A stretch of 64,000 bases of DNA from assembly GCF_039566955.1 (NCBI RefSeq), contig NZ_CP154796.1, forward strand, positions 5,456,001-5,520,000, in the 5' to 3' direction. The notes beneath the pieces were generated by a model, which worked only from the letters and a program-made list of their open reading frames with translations, was not told where the DNA came from and did not search any database. How positions within the stretch are numbered: the stretch's first letter is position 1; each line of letters starts with the position of its first letter. Below are positions 34,006-41,826 of this stretch, piece by piece. The DNA comes from Micromonospora sp. DSM 45708. Its GTDB lineage: Bacteria > Actinomycetota > Actinomycetes > Mycobacteriales > Micromonosporaceae. The translations under genes were made by a program, and so were the position numbers.

Positions 34006-34020
34006 CCCCGGGGTCAGTGG
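33999..34020. repeat. 22-bp perfect palindrome covering two converging stop codons
   Basis: CCACTGACCCCGGGGTCAGTGG reads the same on both strands. It contains the TGA of the oxidase (34003-34005) and the TGA of the DUF3499 gene (34014-34016 on the minus strand); both proteins therefore end in His-stop. It may work as a bidirectional terminator, though it has no loop. Confidence 0.85.
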
Positions 34021-34391
34021 TTGGGGGGGATCACCCGGAGGTGGCCCCGGCGGCCCTGCTGGTGCGGGGGCTGGGACTGGGGGCGGGACTGGGGGTCCTC
34101 CGGGGGACGCGGCGGCGCGGGGCGGGCGGCCTCGCGGACCGCCTCGGCGAGCGCGACCAGGTCGTCGGTGGTGGGCGGCGGCGGCTCGAACTCGCCCTCG
34201 TGCCGCACCACGTCCCACCCGCGCGGGGCGGTCAGGCTGCGGGCGTGCTGCTCACACAGGTCGTAGGTGTGCGGTTCGGCGAACGCCGCGAGCGGCCCCA
34301 CCACCGCCGTCGACTCGTTGTAGACATAGGTCAATGTGGCGACCGCTTGCCGGGGGCAGCCGTTACGGGAGCAGCGCCGTGGTGACCTCAC
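34014..34391 (-). CDS. DUF3499 family protein (zinc-ribbon-like)
   Basis: 125 residues, GTG start. Conserved actinobacterial protein beside whiB2 and the zincin-like gene. Cys pairs RRCSRNGC near the start and YDLCEQHAR in the middle look like a metal site; ATLTYVYNESTAVVGPLA lies between them. The C-terminal 45 residues are Pro/Gln/Arg-rich and probably disordered. Function unknown. The promoter appears leaderless (TACCCT, 7 nt before the GTG). Confidence 0.85.
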   Translation of the reverse strand: MRSPRRCSRNGCPRQAVATLTYVYNESTAVVGPLAAFAEPHTYDLCEQHARSLTAPRGWDVVRHEGEFEPPPPTTDDLVALAEAVREAARPAPPRPPEDPQSRPQSQPPHQQGRRGHLRVIPPNH

Positions 34392-34398
34392 GTGCGGC

Positions 34399-34404
34399 AG
34401 GGTA
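34399..34404 (-). promoter_or_regulatory. -10 box of a leaderless promoter for the DUF3499 gene
   Basis: TACCCT on the minus strand, 7 nt before the GTG start codon. This spacing places transcription start at or next to the start codon. The divergent zincin-like gene has the same hexamer and spacing. No -35 element is evident. Confidence 0.55.
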
Positions 34405-34533
34405 TCCCCATTACCGGGTCCGGCGCACTGCTTCGCGTTACGACACGCCCGTCACGGTGATCACAATTCGTCCGATCGGCGCACCGGCGCGCCGGGCGTG
34501 CCGCGCGACGGCGGGACGGCCGGGTCATCGGGC

Positions 34534-34539
34534 TACCCT
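34534..34539 (+). promoter_or_regulatory. -10 box of a leaderless promoter for the zincin-like gene
   Basis: TACCCT, 7 nt before the ATG at 34547, with no ribosome binding site in the 7-nt gap. It mirrors the DUF3499 promoter 130 bp away. The region between the two holds no other obvious element. Confidence 0.55.
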
Positions 34540-34546
34540 GTCCGTC

Positions 34547-34996
34547 ATGACGAGCCCGCAGAACAGCCGCCCCGGCTCGGGTCGGCGCACCCACCGCGAC
34601 CGGCACGGTCGCGGGCTGCGCGGGCGGCTGGTGCCGGCCACCGTGCCGCTGGCCCGGACCAAGGCCGAGGTCTTCGACGATCTGGTGCTCGACACCGTGG
34701 AGACGCTCGAACGCCGGTTCGCCAAGGAGCTGGCCGGGGTGGAGTTCGCCGTCGAGGACGTCCCCCCGGATCTGAACGTCTACGACTCGGACGTGCTGGA
34801 GGACGGCGAGGTGCCGCTCGCCCGACTGCTGCCGGGCCGGCCCGGCCGGCAGGAGGTGCCGCCGCGCATCGTGCTCTACCGTCGGCCGCTGGAGTTCCGC
34901 GCGATGGACCGGGAGGACCTCGCGGATCTCGTGCACGACGTGATCATCGAGCAGGTGGCGAACCTGCTCGGGGTCGACCCGGACGAACTGGCCTGA
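34547..34996 (+). CDS. Zincin-like metallopeptidase family protein, active site degenerate
   Basis: 149 residues from the ATG at 34547. Resembles the PF06262 (DUF1025, Zincin_1) family: a basic N-terminus, FDDLVLDTVETLERRFAKELAGVEFAVEDVP, IVLYRRPLEFRAMDREDL and a final helix. In the peptidase members that helix holds HExxHxxG; here it reads VHDVIIEQVANLLG, so the Glu and second His are lost (HDxxxEQxxN). It is therefore probably not an active protease of the usual type. Beside whiB2, as in mycobacteria. Confidence 0.85.
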   Translation: MTSPQNSRPGSGRRTHRDRHGRGLRGRLVPATVPLARTKAEVFDDLVLDTVETLERRFAKELAGVEFAVEDVPPDLNVYDSDVLEDGEVPLARLLPGRPGRQEVPPRIVLYRRPLEFRAMDREDLADLVHDVIIEQVANLLGVDPDELA

Positions 34997-35024
34997 CCGT
35001 CGGCCGCGTGGCACCCCGCACGCC

Positions 35025-35070
35025 GACCCACGGACCCGGGCGGCCCCCACCGCCCGGTCCATGTCGGGTC
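35025..35070. terminator. Bidirectional terminator between the zincin-like gene and whiB2
   Basis: An inner hairpin (GGACC-c-GGGCGG at 35032-35043 with CCGCCCGGTCC at 35050-35060) is extended by an outer GACCC/GGGTC pair (35025-35029, 35066-35070). It begins 28 nt after the plus-strand stop and touches the whiB2 stop codon. No T-run. Confidence 0.7.
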
Positions 35071-35329
35071 AGGCGGCCACCCGCCGCTTGAGCTTGCGCC
35101 GCTCCCGTTCGGAGAGGCCGCCCCAGATCCCGAACCGCTCGTCGTGGCCGAGCGCGTACTCCAGACATTCCGTCTTGACTTCACACCGCGAGCAGATGCG
35201 CTTCGCCTCGCGGGTCGAGCCGCCCTTCTCGGGAAAGAACGCCTCCGGGTCGGTCTGCGAGCAGAGCGCCCGCTCCTGCCACTCCGGCGCGTTCCCGAGC
35301 AGGTCGGCCACCTCGAGCTGGCCGTCCAT
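35069..35329 (-). CDS. whiB2: WhiB-family iron-sulfur transcription factor (WhiB2/WhmD type)
   Basis: 86 residues. The four cluster cysteines are present (ALCSQTD, then ICSRCEVKTEC), followed by the WhiB G(I/V)WGG turn (FGIWGGLSERERRKLKRR) and a basic C-terminus for DNA contact. WhiB2/WhmD is needed for septation and cell division in mycobacteria and WhiB for sporulation septation in Streptomyces. AAGGAGG lies 6 nt before the ATG. Location next to the DUF3499 and zincin-like genes matches the mycobacterial whiB2 locus. Confidence 0.93.
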   Translation of the reverse strand: MDGQLEVADLLGNAPEWQERALCSQTDPEAFFPEKGGSTREAKRICSRCEVKTECLEYALGHDERFGIWGGLSERERRKLKRRVAA

Positions 35330-35443
35330 CGATTGCCTCCTTGTCGCGCACCGGCGTCATTCGCCGCTGCAACCCCCCACGCGAAAGGCGTGCTTGTCCG
35401 TACGGACCGAATTGGTGCGTTCCGCGCGAACAACCCCATTCAA

Positions 35444-35473
35444 ATTACACGCGTGTAATGCGTGCGCCGTCAA
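35444..35473 (-). promoter_or_regulatory. whiB2 promoter with 16-bp palindrome over the -10 box
   Basis: On the minus strand TTGACG (plus 35468-35473) and TGTAAT (plus 35444-35449) are spaced by 18 nt, a good sigma-70-type promoter. The -10 box is half of the perfect palindrome ATTACACGCGTGTAAT (35444-35459). The half-sites fit the BldD half-site pattern (NTNACNC) but the centre has one extra base compared with the usual BldD box. A repressor there would block the promoter. Confidence 0.6.
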
Positions 35474-35735
35474 GCCGAACTTGATAATGGAGTCGCCCTC
35501 CCGACACGTCCGGCGCGACCGCTGCGGCCGTCCGTAGCCTCGCAACCTGCCCTATCGATTCAGACCCCGGGCGAGTAACGCCCTCCCCGGCGAGTTGCTC
35601 CAAGTTTTCTGCCGTGGCGCAACCCCGGTGGGCCGGCCGGACGCCCCCGCCGGCCGCCGCCCCAAGATCACTAATGGTGGGGCAAAGGTTAACGCGCTCG
35701 GCGCGGTACCGCCCGTCCAGCCCGCCAACGTCGAC

Positions 35736-35766
35736 CGCGCCCCGTCCAACATGTGGACGGGGCGCG
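35736..35766 (-). terminator. Terminator hairpin of the 112-residue protein gene
   Basis: Perfect 13-bp stem CGCGCCCCGTCCA (35736-35748) and TGGACGGGGCGCG (35754-35766) with a 5-nt loop, 20 nt after the stop of the gene ending at 35786. No T-run follows. Confidence 0.75.
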
Positions 35767-35785
35767 TAGGTCGCTGAGCGTTCGG

Positions 35786-36124
35786 TCAGTCCCTTTGCGG
35801 TGGTGAGCTGGTCGGCCAGACGAATTCGGCGATCGCTCCGCCGGTGACGGAGATCGTGCCGGCCGGCGTATCTTCGTCCCACCAGACGGTATAAGCGCCC
35901 GCCTCCAGGTCCGGGTAGACGGCGCTGTGGAACACCCCGTCCCGCACGTGCCGCTCCCGTACCGCCGAGTGGGTACGCGGGCCGTCCCGGTCCGCGCGAC
36001 TGATCTCGATCTCCCGCCCGTGCAGGTCCCGGCCGGTGTGGATGATCAGCGCGCCGGAGTCGCCGCCGAGGTCGAGCAGGACGGTCCCGCGGTACGACGG
36101 GCCGAGGTCGTGATGCCGGTGCAT
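35786..36124 (-). CDS. Small beta-rich protein of unknown function
   Basis: 112 residues from the ATG at 36122-36124 with GGGAGGGG upstream. His-rich start (MHRHHDLG), then TVLLDLGGDSGALIIHT, GREIEISRADRDGPRTHSAVRER and AGAYTVWWDEDTPAGTISVTGG. The pattern looks like a single immunoglobulin- or carbohydrate-binding-like beta sandwich. Homologues that I recall in Streptomyces are hypothetical proteins. It follows the DUF4331 gene with a 13-nt gap and shares its operon. Confidence 0.7.
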   Translation of the reverse strand: MHRHHDLGPSYRGTVLLDLGGDSGALIIHTGRDLHGREIEISRADRDGPRTHSAVRERHVRDGVFHSAVYPDLEAGAYTVWWDEDTPAGTISVTGGAIAEFVWPTSSPPQRD

Positions 36125-36137
36125 GCCACCCCTCCCC

Positions 36138-37535
36138 TCAGGACCGCTTCGCCGGCGGGTTGCCGAACCCGTCGTACGGGGTGCCGAGGAACGGGAAGTC
36201 ACCGAGGAACGGCGCGGTCACGTCCGTCGCGTCCAGACCCGGCGTGACGGCCGCCGCCGCGGCGTCCGGCTGGAACGTCTTGTCGACCAGCGGCACGGTC
36301 AACCCGGCGATCGCCCGCAACGCGATGGTCACCACGTCGTCGCCGACCCGGCGTCCGTTGGGGAAGCCGGCCAGGTCGCCGCCGAGCACCCCGAACCGGT
36401 CCGGTCGGGCGCTCGGACGGATCGCCGTGTTGAGCCGCAGCATGTCGGCCTGGGTGTCGCCGGTGGTGTTCGCGAAACCGTCCACCAGCCCGGCCGGTAC
36501 GCCGGTGAGCAGGAGCGCCACCAGGTCGGCGCGCGGCTTCTTCGCCTTGTTCAACGCGTCCAGGTGGGGAAAGACACCCGGGTAGAGCACCGGCAGCAGC
36601 CCGGCCAGCTCGGGCCGCTCGACGAACCCGGCGAACCGCTTGTCCTCCGACGGCGGCAGCGTGTTCCACAGGTCCTTCTTCGACATCGGCACGATCACCT
36701 CGTTGAACAACGGGTTGCCGAGCCGGGACACCTGAACGAAGGGGCCGGTGGCGGTGTCCGCGGACACCCGGTCGCCGAGCACCCGCACCTGCTGGCGGGA
36801 CGCGGTGGTCCAGACACCGATGGTCGACGCGCGGTCGGCGTAGCCGTACCGGCCGGCCCGGCGGCGCACCTTGCCCAGCGGCACCTGGACCGCGATGCTG
36901 TGCACGTTCAGCCGGTCCAATGCGTTGACCGGCTCGCCCTCGGCCTTGAACAGCTTCCTGCCGGCGACGTGGAGCTGCTGGAACGGCCGCAGCGTACCGA
37001 GGTCGAACACCGCGCCCAGGTCGACGAAGAAGCCGTCGGCGCGCTGGCCGGCGAACACCTTCTCGCCGGTGGACAGCTTGAAGGTCGCCTGCTTCACCAG
37101 GTTCTGGTAGTTCGGCGTGGACAGCGGACCGACGTTGCACGGCGGGCAGGGCAGCTTGTTCGCCAGCACGTGCTCCCGGCCGTCCGCGATCCGGGTCAGC
37201 TTGTAGAACTGCCGCCGGTTCCAGTTCTTGCTGTCCAGCGACTCGATCGGCCCGGTGTTGTAGAGAAAACTGTTCTGATTCGTGATCTCGGTGGTGAATT
37301 CGAAACGATAGGTGACGTCCGGGTAACCGTCTCCGTCGTTGTCGACGTGGATCTCGTACCGGACGTCGTCACCGAACTCGAAGAAGTTGGGGCCGCCGGA
37401 GGGGAGCTGCACCGGCACGTAGTTGGCGATCAACGTGACCGTGTCGGGCCGACTCGGGCTGACGAACGCGTACAGGTCGGAACTGTCGGCGACCGGATCC
37501 TTGGCGATCTCCGGGGCCTCGCGGTGAGAGGACAT
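36138..37535 (-). CDS. DUF4331 family protein
   Basis: 465 residues from the ATG at 37533-37535. Begins with the family signature SSHREAPEIAKDPVADSSDLYAFVSP and contains VTLIANYVP, FEFGDDVRYEIHVDNDGDG, and NPLFNEVIVP. No signal peptide is visible at this start. DUF4331 proteins are large, beta-rich and of unknown biochemical role; many actinomycetes encode one. The gene is followed by the small 112-residue gene and preceded by a Tat-signal peptide gene, suggesting a three-gene unit. Confidence 0.88.
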   Translation of the reverse strand: MSSHREAPEIAKDPVADSSDLYAFVSPSRPDTVTLIANYVPVQLPSGGPNFFEFGDDVRYEIHVDNDGDGYPDVTYRFEFTTEITNQNSFLYNTGPIESLDSKNWNRRQFYKLTRIADGREHVLANKLPCPPCNVGPLSTPNYQNLVKQATFKLSTGEKVFAGQRADGFFVDLGAVFDLGTLRPFQQLHVAGRKLFKAEGEPVNALDRLNVHSIAVQVPLGKVRRRAGRYGYADRASTIGVWTTASRQQVRVLGDRVSADTATGPFVQVSRLGNPLFNEVIVPMSKKDLWNTLPPSEDKRFAGFVERPELAGLLPVLYPGVFPHLDALNKAKKPRADLVALLLTGVPAGLVDGFANTTGDTQADMLRLNTAIRPSARPDRFGVLGGDLAGFPNGRRVGDDVVTIALRAIAGLTVPLVDKTFQPDAAAAAVTPGLDATDVTAPFLGDFPFLGTPYDGFGNPPAKRS

Positions 37536-37607
37536 GGCGGACCACACCTTCGTCGGGGGAAACGTCTGTCGGACCGGCGCCGGGAGCCCGCGCCGGGAAG
37601 AGCGGGG

Positions 37608-37901
37608 TCAGCGGCGGCCGGCGGCGCGTACCAGACGGTCGGCCAGCCCACGGTCGCGCACCTGAACCCGGGTCGTGCCGACGAAGACGTCCATCGTGCC
37701 GGTGGCGGCGTCACGGAGGTGGACCACGATCGGCTCGTCGCGCCGGCCCGCGGTGGGGGCGTTCTGCGCGGCGGACAGGCCCGGCACGGTGAGCGCCGCC
37801 GCGCCCAGGGTGGCGCTCGCGGCGGCGGTCAGCGTCTGCCGGCGGGTCAGCCGCGGCCAGGGCCGCCGCTTCGGCGCGTCGGTGGTCTCGTCAGTGCTCA
37901 T
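37608..37901 (-). CDS. Small exported protein with Tat-like signal
   Basis: 97 residues from the ATG at 37899-37901, with AAAGG 6 nt upstream. After a charged leader comes RLTRRQTLTAAASATLGAAALTVPGLSAA, a twin-arginine-type signal, then a mature part of about 50 residues (VHLRDAATGTMDVFVGTTRVQVRDRGLADRLVRAAGRR compressed: GTMDVFVGTTRVQVRD). No family recognised. Precedes the DUF4331 gene by 72 nt and may share its promoter. Confidence 0.7.
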   Translation of the reverse strand: MSTDETTDAPKRRPWPRLTRRQTLTAAASATLGAAALTVPGLSAAQNAPTAGRRDEPIVVHLRDAATGTMDVFVGTTRVQVRDRGLADRLVRAAGRR

Positions 37902-38052
37902 CGGCAACCTTTCCGCAACCGGCGCCGCAGCGCCGCGGGGGCCGGGCACCCGGACGCCGCCGGATCCCCGGGCTGGGGTCACCGGCGGCGGTCCTCGCCG
38001 CAACCGCCGCCGGCATCCACAGGTACGGCGCGGCGCGGGGAAAGGTTCGACG

Positions 38053-40566
38053 TCAGACGCGGGTGTGACCGTACGCGGTCGTCCGCTTGCGGAACGGCCG
38101 GCCGGCCGCCGTGGCGATCGCCCGCAACTGCTCCTCGGTGCGGGCCGAACCGTTGCCCGAACCGGCCATCCGGGAGATGGTCTCCTCCATCAGCGTGCCG
38201 CCGAGGTCGTTGCAGCCGCCCCGCAGCATCTCCACCGTGCCGGCGTCGCCGAGCTTCACCCAGGAGCACTGGATGTTGTCGATCCGGCCGTGCAGCAGCA
38301 GCCGGGCCATCGCGTGCACCACCCGGTTCTCCTGCCAGGTCGGCCCCGGCCGGGCGATGCCGGCCAGGTAGATCGGCGCGTTGGTGTGCACGAACGGCAG
38401 CGCCACGAACTCGGTGAACCCGCCGGTACGGTCCTGCACCCCGGCCAGCACCCGCAGGTGGGCCAACCACTGGCCCGGGTGGTCGACGTGCCCGTACATC
38501 ATCGTGGAGCTGGACCGGATGCCCAGCTCGTGGGCCGTGCTGACCACCTCGACCCAGGCGGCGGCCGGCAGTTTGCCCTTGGTGAGCACCCAGCGCACGT
38601 CGTCGTCGAGGATCTCGGCGGCGGTGCCCGGGATGGTGTCCAGGCCGGCCTCGCGCAGCCGGACCAGCCACTCCCGCACCGGCACGCCGGCCTTCGCGGC
38701 GGCGGTGACGATCTCCATCGGGGAGAACGCGTGCACGTGCATCCCGGGCACCCGCGTCTTGATCGCGCGGACGATGTCGGCGTAGCCGGTGACCGGCATC
38801 TTCGGGTCGATGCCGCCCTGGAGGCAGACCTCGGTGGCGCCGGCCGTCCACGCCTCCTCGGCCCGGTCGGCGACCTGTTCCAGGGAGAGCCGGAACGCGT
38901 CGGCGTCGCTCTCCCGCTGCGCGAACGCGCAGAACCGGCAGCCCACGTAGCAGACGTTCGTGAAGTTGATGTTCCGGTTGACCACGTAGGTCACGTCGTC
39001 GCCGACCGCGTCCCGGCGCACGTCGTCGGCGATGCGGCACAGCTCGTCCAGCGCCGGCCCGTCCGCGCCGAACAACGCCAGCGCCTCGGCCTCGTGCGCC
39101 GGCGTCAGCAGCGCGGCCGGGTCGTCCGCCGCCAGCCGCAGGCCGGCGCGCAGGTCGGCGTCCCCGCCGCCGCTTCCGGGCACCGGACGGGTGACCTTGT
39201 TCGCCACCTCGGACCAGTCGCCGTAGACGCTGTCGAAGTCGCCCCGCCGGTCCTCCGTCCGGCCGGTCACGTCGATCGTGGCGTGCAGGTCGGTCCGGCC
39301 TCCGAAGACCTCCTCCGGCTCCTGCCAGGGCCGCCCCACCGGGCGGGCCGCCTCGACCGCGAGCCCGGTCGCCGGGTCGGCGAGCGCGGTGACGTGCGGC
39401 AGCAGGCGCGGGTCCAGCCACGGCCCGCCGGCGCGCACGTACTCCGGGTAGACGGTCAACCGCTCGCGCAGCGTGAACCCCGCGCCCGCGGTCCGCGCGA
39501 CCAGCTCGTCGAGCTGCGGCCAGGGCCGCTCCGGGTTGACGTGGTCCGGCGTGACCGGGGAGACCCCGCCCCAGTCGTCGATGCCGGCGCGCAGCAGCAG
39601 GTCGTACTCGCCGGCGATCAGGTTCGGCGGCGCCTGGATGCGGGCCTTCGGACCGAGCAGCACCCGGGCCACCGCCACGGTCGCGGCCAGGTCGTGCAGC
39701 TCCGCGTCCGGCATGCCGCGCATCGCGGTGTCCGGCTTGGCGCGGAAGTTCTGCACGATCACCTCCTGGAGGTGGCCGTACTCCCGCATCGCGCGACGGA
39801 TCGCGAACAGCGCGTCGACCCGCTCGGCCCGGTTCTCGCCGATGCCGATCAGGATGCCGGTGGTGAACGGCACGCCGACCCGGCCGGCGTCGTCGAGCAC
39901 CCGCAGCCGCACCGCGGGTTCCTTGTCCGGCGAGCCGAAGTGCGGGCCGCCCGGCTCCGACCAGAGGCGGGTCGCGGTGGTCTCCAGCATCATGCCCATG
40001 CTCGGCGCGACCGGCTTCAGCCGCTGCAACTCCGACCAGGACAGCACGCCCGGGTTCAGGTGCGGCAGCAGGCCGGTCTCCTCCAGCACCGCCACGGCGC
40101 AGGCGCGCAGGTAGTCGAGGGTGGAGTCGTAGCCGCGCTCGTCCAGCCACTCGCGGGCCGCCGGCCAACGCTCCTCGGGGCGGTCGCCGAGCGTGAACAG
40201 CGCCTCCTTGCAGCCCTGCGCGGCACCCTCCCGGGCGATGGCGAGGACCTCGTCGCGCTCCAGGTAGGCGGCGGGCAGCCGGTGCGGCACGGTGGCGAAC
40301 GTGCAGTAGTGGCAGCGGTCCCGGCAGAGCCGGGTCAGCGGGATGAAGACCTTCTTGGAGTACGTGACGACGCCCGGCCGGCCGGCCTCGCGCAGCCCGG
40401 CGTCGCGGATCTCACCGGCGACGCGGAGCAGCTCGTCGAGCGCCGCGCCGCGCGCGGTGAGCAACGCGCCCGCCTCGTCCATGTCCAACGCCCGGCCGGT
40501 GGCGGCCCGCCCCAGCGCCCGCCGGACGCTGGCCTCGGTCGGGAGGGAGTCGCTGCGATCAACCAT
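38053..40566 (-). CDS. fbiC: 7,8-didemethyl-8-hydroxy-5-deazariboflavin (FO) synthase
   Basis: 837 residues, a fusion of two radical SAM enzymes that build the deazaflavin chromophore of coenzyme F420 from tyrosine and a riboflavin precursor. The CofG half has its cluster motif CRDRCHYC around residue 80; the CofH half has CYVGCRFC around residue 539. Other family segments: [21 protein letters not shown] and [13 protein letters not shown]. Length is that of actinobacterial FbiC. It is separate from fbiA-fbiB by one gene. Confidence 0.96.
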   Translation of the reverse strand: MVDRSDSLPTEASVRRALGRAATGRALDMDEAGALLTARGAALDELLRVAGEIRDAGLREAGRPGVVTYSKKVFIPLTRLCRDRCHYCTFATVPHRLPAAYLERDEVLAIAREGAAQGCKEALFTLGDRPEERWPAAREWLDERGYDSTLDYLRACAVAVLEETGLLPHLNPGVLSWSELQRLKPVAPSMGMMLETTATRLWSEPGGPHFGSPDKEPAVRLRVLDDAGRVGVPFTTGILIGIGENRAERVDALFAIRRAMREYGHLQEVIVQNFRAKPDTAMRGMPDAELHDLAATVAVARVLLGPKARIQAPPNLIAGEYDLLLRAGIDDWGGVSPVTPDHVNPERPWPQLDELVARTAGAGFTLRERLTVYPEYVRAGGPWLDPRLLPHVTALADPATGLAVEAARPVGRPWQEPEEVFGGRTDLHATIDVTGRTEDRRGDFDSVYGDWSEVANKVTRPVPGSGGGDADLRAGLRLAADDPAALLTPAHEAEALALFGADGPALDELCRIADDVRRDAVGDDVTYVVNRNINFTNVCYVGCRFCAFAQRESDADAFRLSLEQVADRAEEAWTAGATEVCLQGGIDPKMPVTGYADIVRAIKTRVPGMHVHAFSPMEIVTAAAKAGVPVREWLVRLREAGLDTIPGTAAEILDDDVRWVLTKGKLPAAAWVEVVSTAHELGIRSSSTMMYGHVDHPGQWLAHLRVLAGVQDRTGGFTEFVALPFVHTNAPIYLAGIARPGPTWQENRVVHAMARLLLHGRIDNIQCSWVKLGDAGTVEMLRGGCNDLGGTLMEETISRMAGSGNGSARTEEQLRAIATAAGRPFRKRTTAYGHTRV

Positions 40567-40604
40567 CGGCCCAGCCTATGCGCTGCCCGCCGCGTCCCGT
40601 CGAG

Positions 40605-40661
40605 GTGTAAGGCGGGGCCCCTCTTAACGCCTCCGGAAGAGGAGGGGGCCCCGCCTGACAC
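40605..40661 (-). terminator. Long G+C-rich hairpin after the proline-rich membrane protein gene
   Basis: Inverted repeat with 17-bp arms and one mismatch: GTGTAAGGCGGGGCCCC (40605-40621) and GGGGCCCCGCCTGACAC (40645-40661), with an inner TCTT/AAGA pair. It lies 14 nt past the stop of the upstream gene and 39 nt before the fbiC start. I recall similar GGGGCCCC hairpins between genes in Micromonosporaceae, so it may be a dispersed repeat used as a terminator. Confidence 0.7.
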
Positions 40662-40674
40662 TTGCGCCCGGCGT

Positions 40675-41727
40675 TCACCGGGGCTGGTGCGGGTCCTCGC
40701 GGTCGAAGCGCTGGGTGCGCTCGTCGTCGGCCGGGGACGCCGGCTGGCCCGGCTCGGCGCTCTGGCGCGGGATCGCCTGGGTGGGGTCGGCCGACGGCGG
40801 CTGGCCGAACGGCGGGGCCGTCGGCGCCGAGCCGGCCTGCGGGCCGCCGGCCCCCGGAGCACCGAACTGCGGCCCGTCGAACGGCGAGCCCGACGGCGGG
40901 TTGCCGAACTGCGGGTTGCCGGCCTGCGGGGCGCCGAACTGCGGGCCACCCTGCGGGGCGCCGAACTGCGGGCCGGCGAACGGCGGGGCCGACTGCGGGG
41001 CGTGCGGCGGAGCGGTGTTGAACGGCGGCGCCGACTGCGGCTGGCCGTACGGACCGGCCTGCGGCCAGCCGGGCTGCGGGGGCCCGCCCGCCGACGGGTA
41101 ACCCGCCGGAGGCTGGCCGGGCTGCGGGGGCACCCCGGCCGGCGGGTAACCGCCCTGGGCGGGGTAGCCACCGGGCTGGCCGGGCTGCTGCGGCCAGCCG
41201 GGCTGGGCCTGACCGTAGACGCCGGGCTGGGGCTTGGGCTTCGGCACGTAGTAGAGCGTGCGCCAGATCTTGAACACCACGAACGCGGCCACCGCGAAGA
41301 CGGCCAGCCAGGCCACCCGGGTGAGCAGCCCGAGGAACGCGTCGAGCACCTCGCCGTCGGCGAGCCGGTTGACCAGCCAGATCAGGAACGTCAGCGCGCC
41401 GAAGAGGGCGGCGACGGCGTACTCGACCAACGCCACCTGGGTGATCAGTTTCGCCTTCGGCAGCGTCGGCCGGACGTGGGTGGCGAGCAGCACGGCCAGC
41501 AGCGGCAGGACCGTCGACTCCAGCCCGACGAAGGAGAAGAAGGTGCTGCCGGCGCGACCGCCGAACGTGCTGTAGTCGTCGACCGGCACCAGCAGGCGCA
41601 GCAGGCCGACGAAGAGCAGCACGGCGTTCGCGCCGAGCAGGACGAGCGCGGCCAGTTCGCGCAGCGGCTTGGTCAGTTGGCTGGCCTGCGCGGCGTCACC
41701 GGACGCGGGCTCGGTGGGGCTGGTCAC
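40675..41727 (-). CDS. Membrane protein with four spans and a long Pro/Gly/Gln-rich tail
   Basis: 350 residues, GTG start with GGGGGAG just upstream. About four hydrophobic spans lie in residues 20-165 (for example ELAALVLLGANAVLLFVGLL and VAWLAVFAVAAFVVFKIW). From about 175 onward the protein is a repeat-rich, low-complexity tail of Gln/Pro/Gly/Tyr (GYPAQGGYPPAG type, and FGAPQ repeats). Probably a membrane anchor with a disordered cytoplasmic region; function unknown. Divergent from fbiA. Confidence 0.75.
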   Translation of the reverse strand: MTSPTEPASGDAAQASQLTKPLRELAALVLLGANAVLLFVGLLRLLVPVDDYSTFGGRAGSTFFSFVGLESTVLPLLAVLLATHVRPTLPKAKLITQVALVEYAVAALFGALTFLIWLVNRLADGEVLDAFLGLLTRVAWLAVFAVAAFVVFKIWRTLYYVPKPKPQPGVYGQAQPGWPQQPGQPGGYPAQGGYPPAGVPPQPGQPPAGYPSAGGPPQPGWPQAGPYGQPQSAPPFNTAPPHAPQSAPPFAGPQFGAPQGGPQFGAPQAGNPQFGNPPSGSPFDGPQFGAPGAGGPQAGSAPTAPPFGQPPSADPTQAIPRQSAEPGQPASPADDERTQRFDREDPHQPR

Positions 41728-41826
41728 GGACTCCCCCAGGGGACGAAAGCGGACAGTTGGCGACGTGAGCCTAGTCTCTCCGGCCACCGGGCGATCCACG
41801 GCGGCACGTGCGGAAGGATGGACGGC

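Larger units (their letters stand above)
35330..35785. other. Regulatory spacer upstream of whiB2
   Basis: 456 nt without a gene. From left to right: the whiB2 ribosome site and an approximately 108-nt leader, the whiB2 promoter with an operator-like palindrome (35444-35473), an unremarkable 250 nt, and the terminator hairpin of the 35.8 kb gene (35736-35766). No small protein or RNA gene could be supported. Confidence 0.6.

Noticed and set aside
37675..41820. The first 1380 codons of the long plus-strand frame that ends in fbiA
   Set aside because: They are antisense to fbiC and the membrane protein; only the last 315 codons are FbiA.
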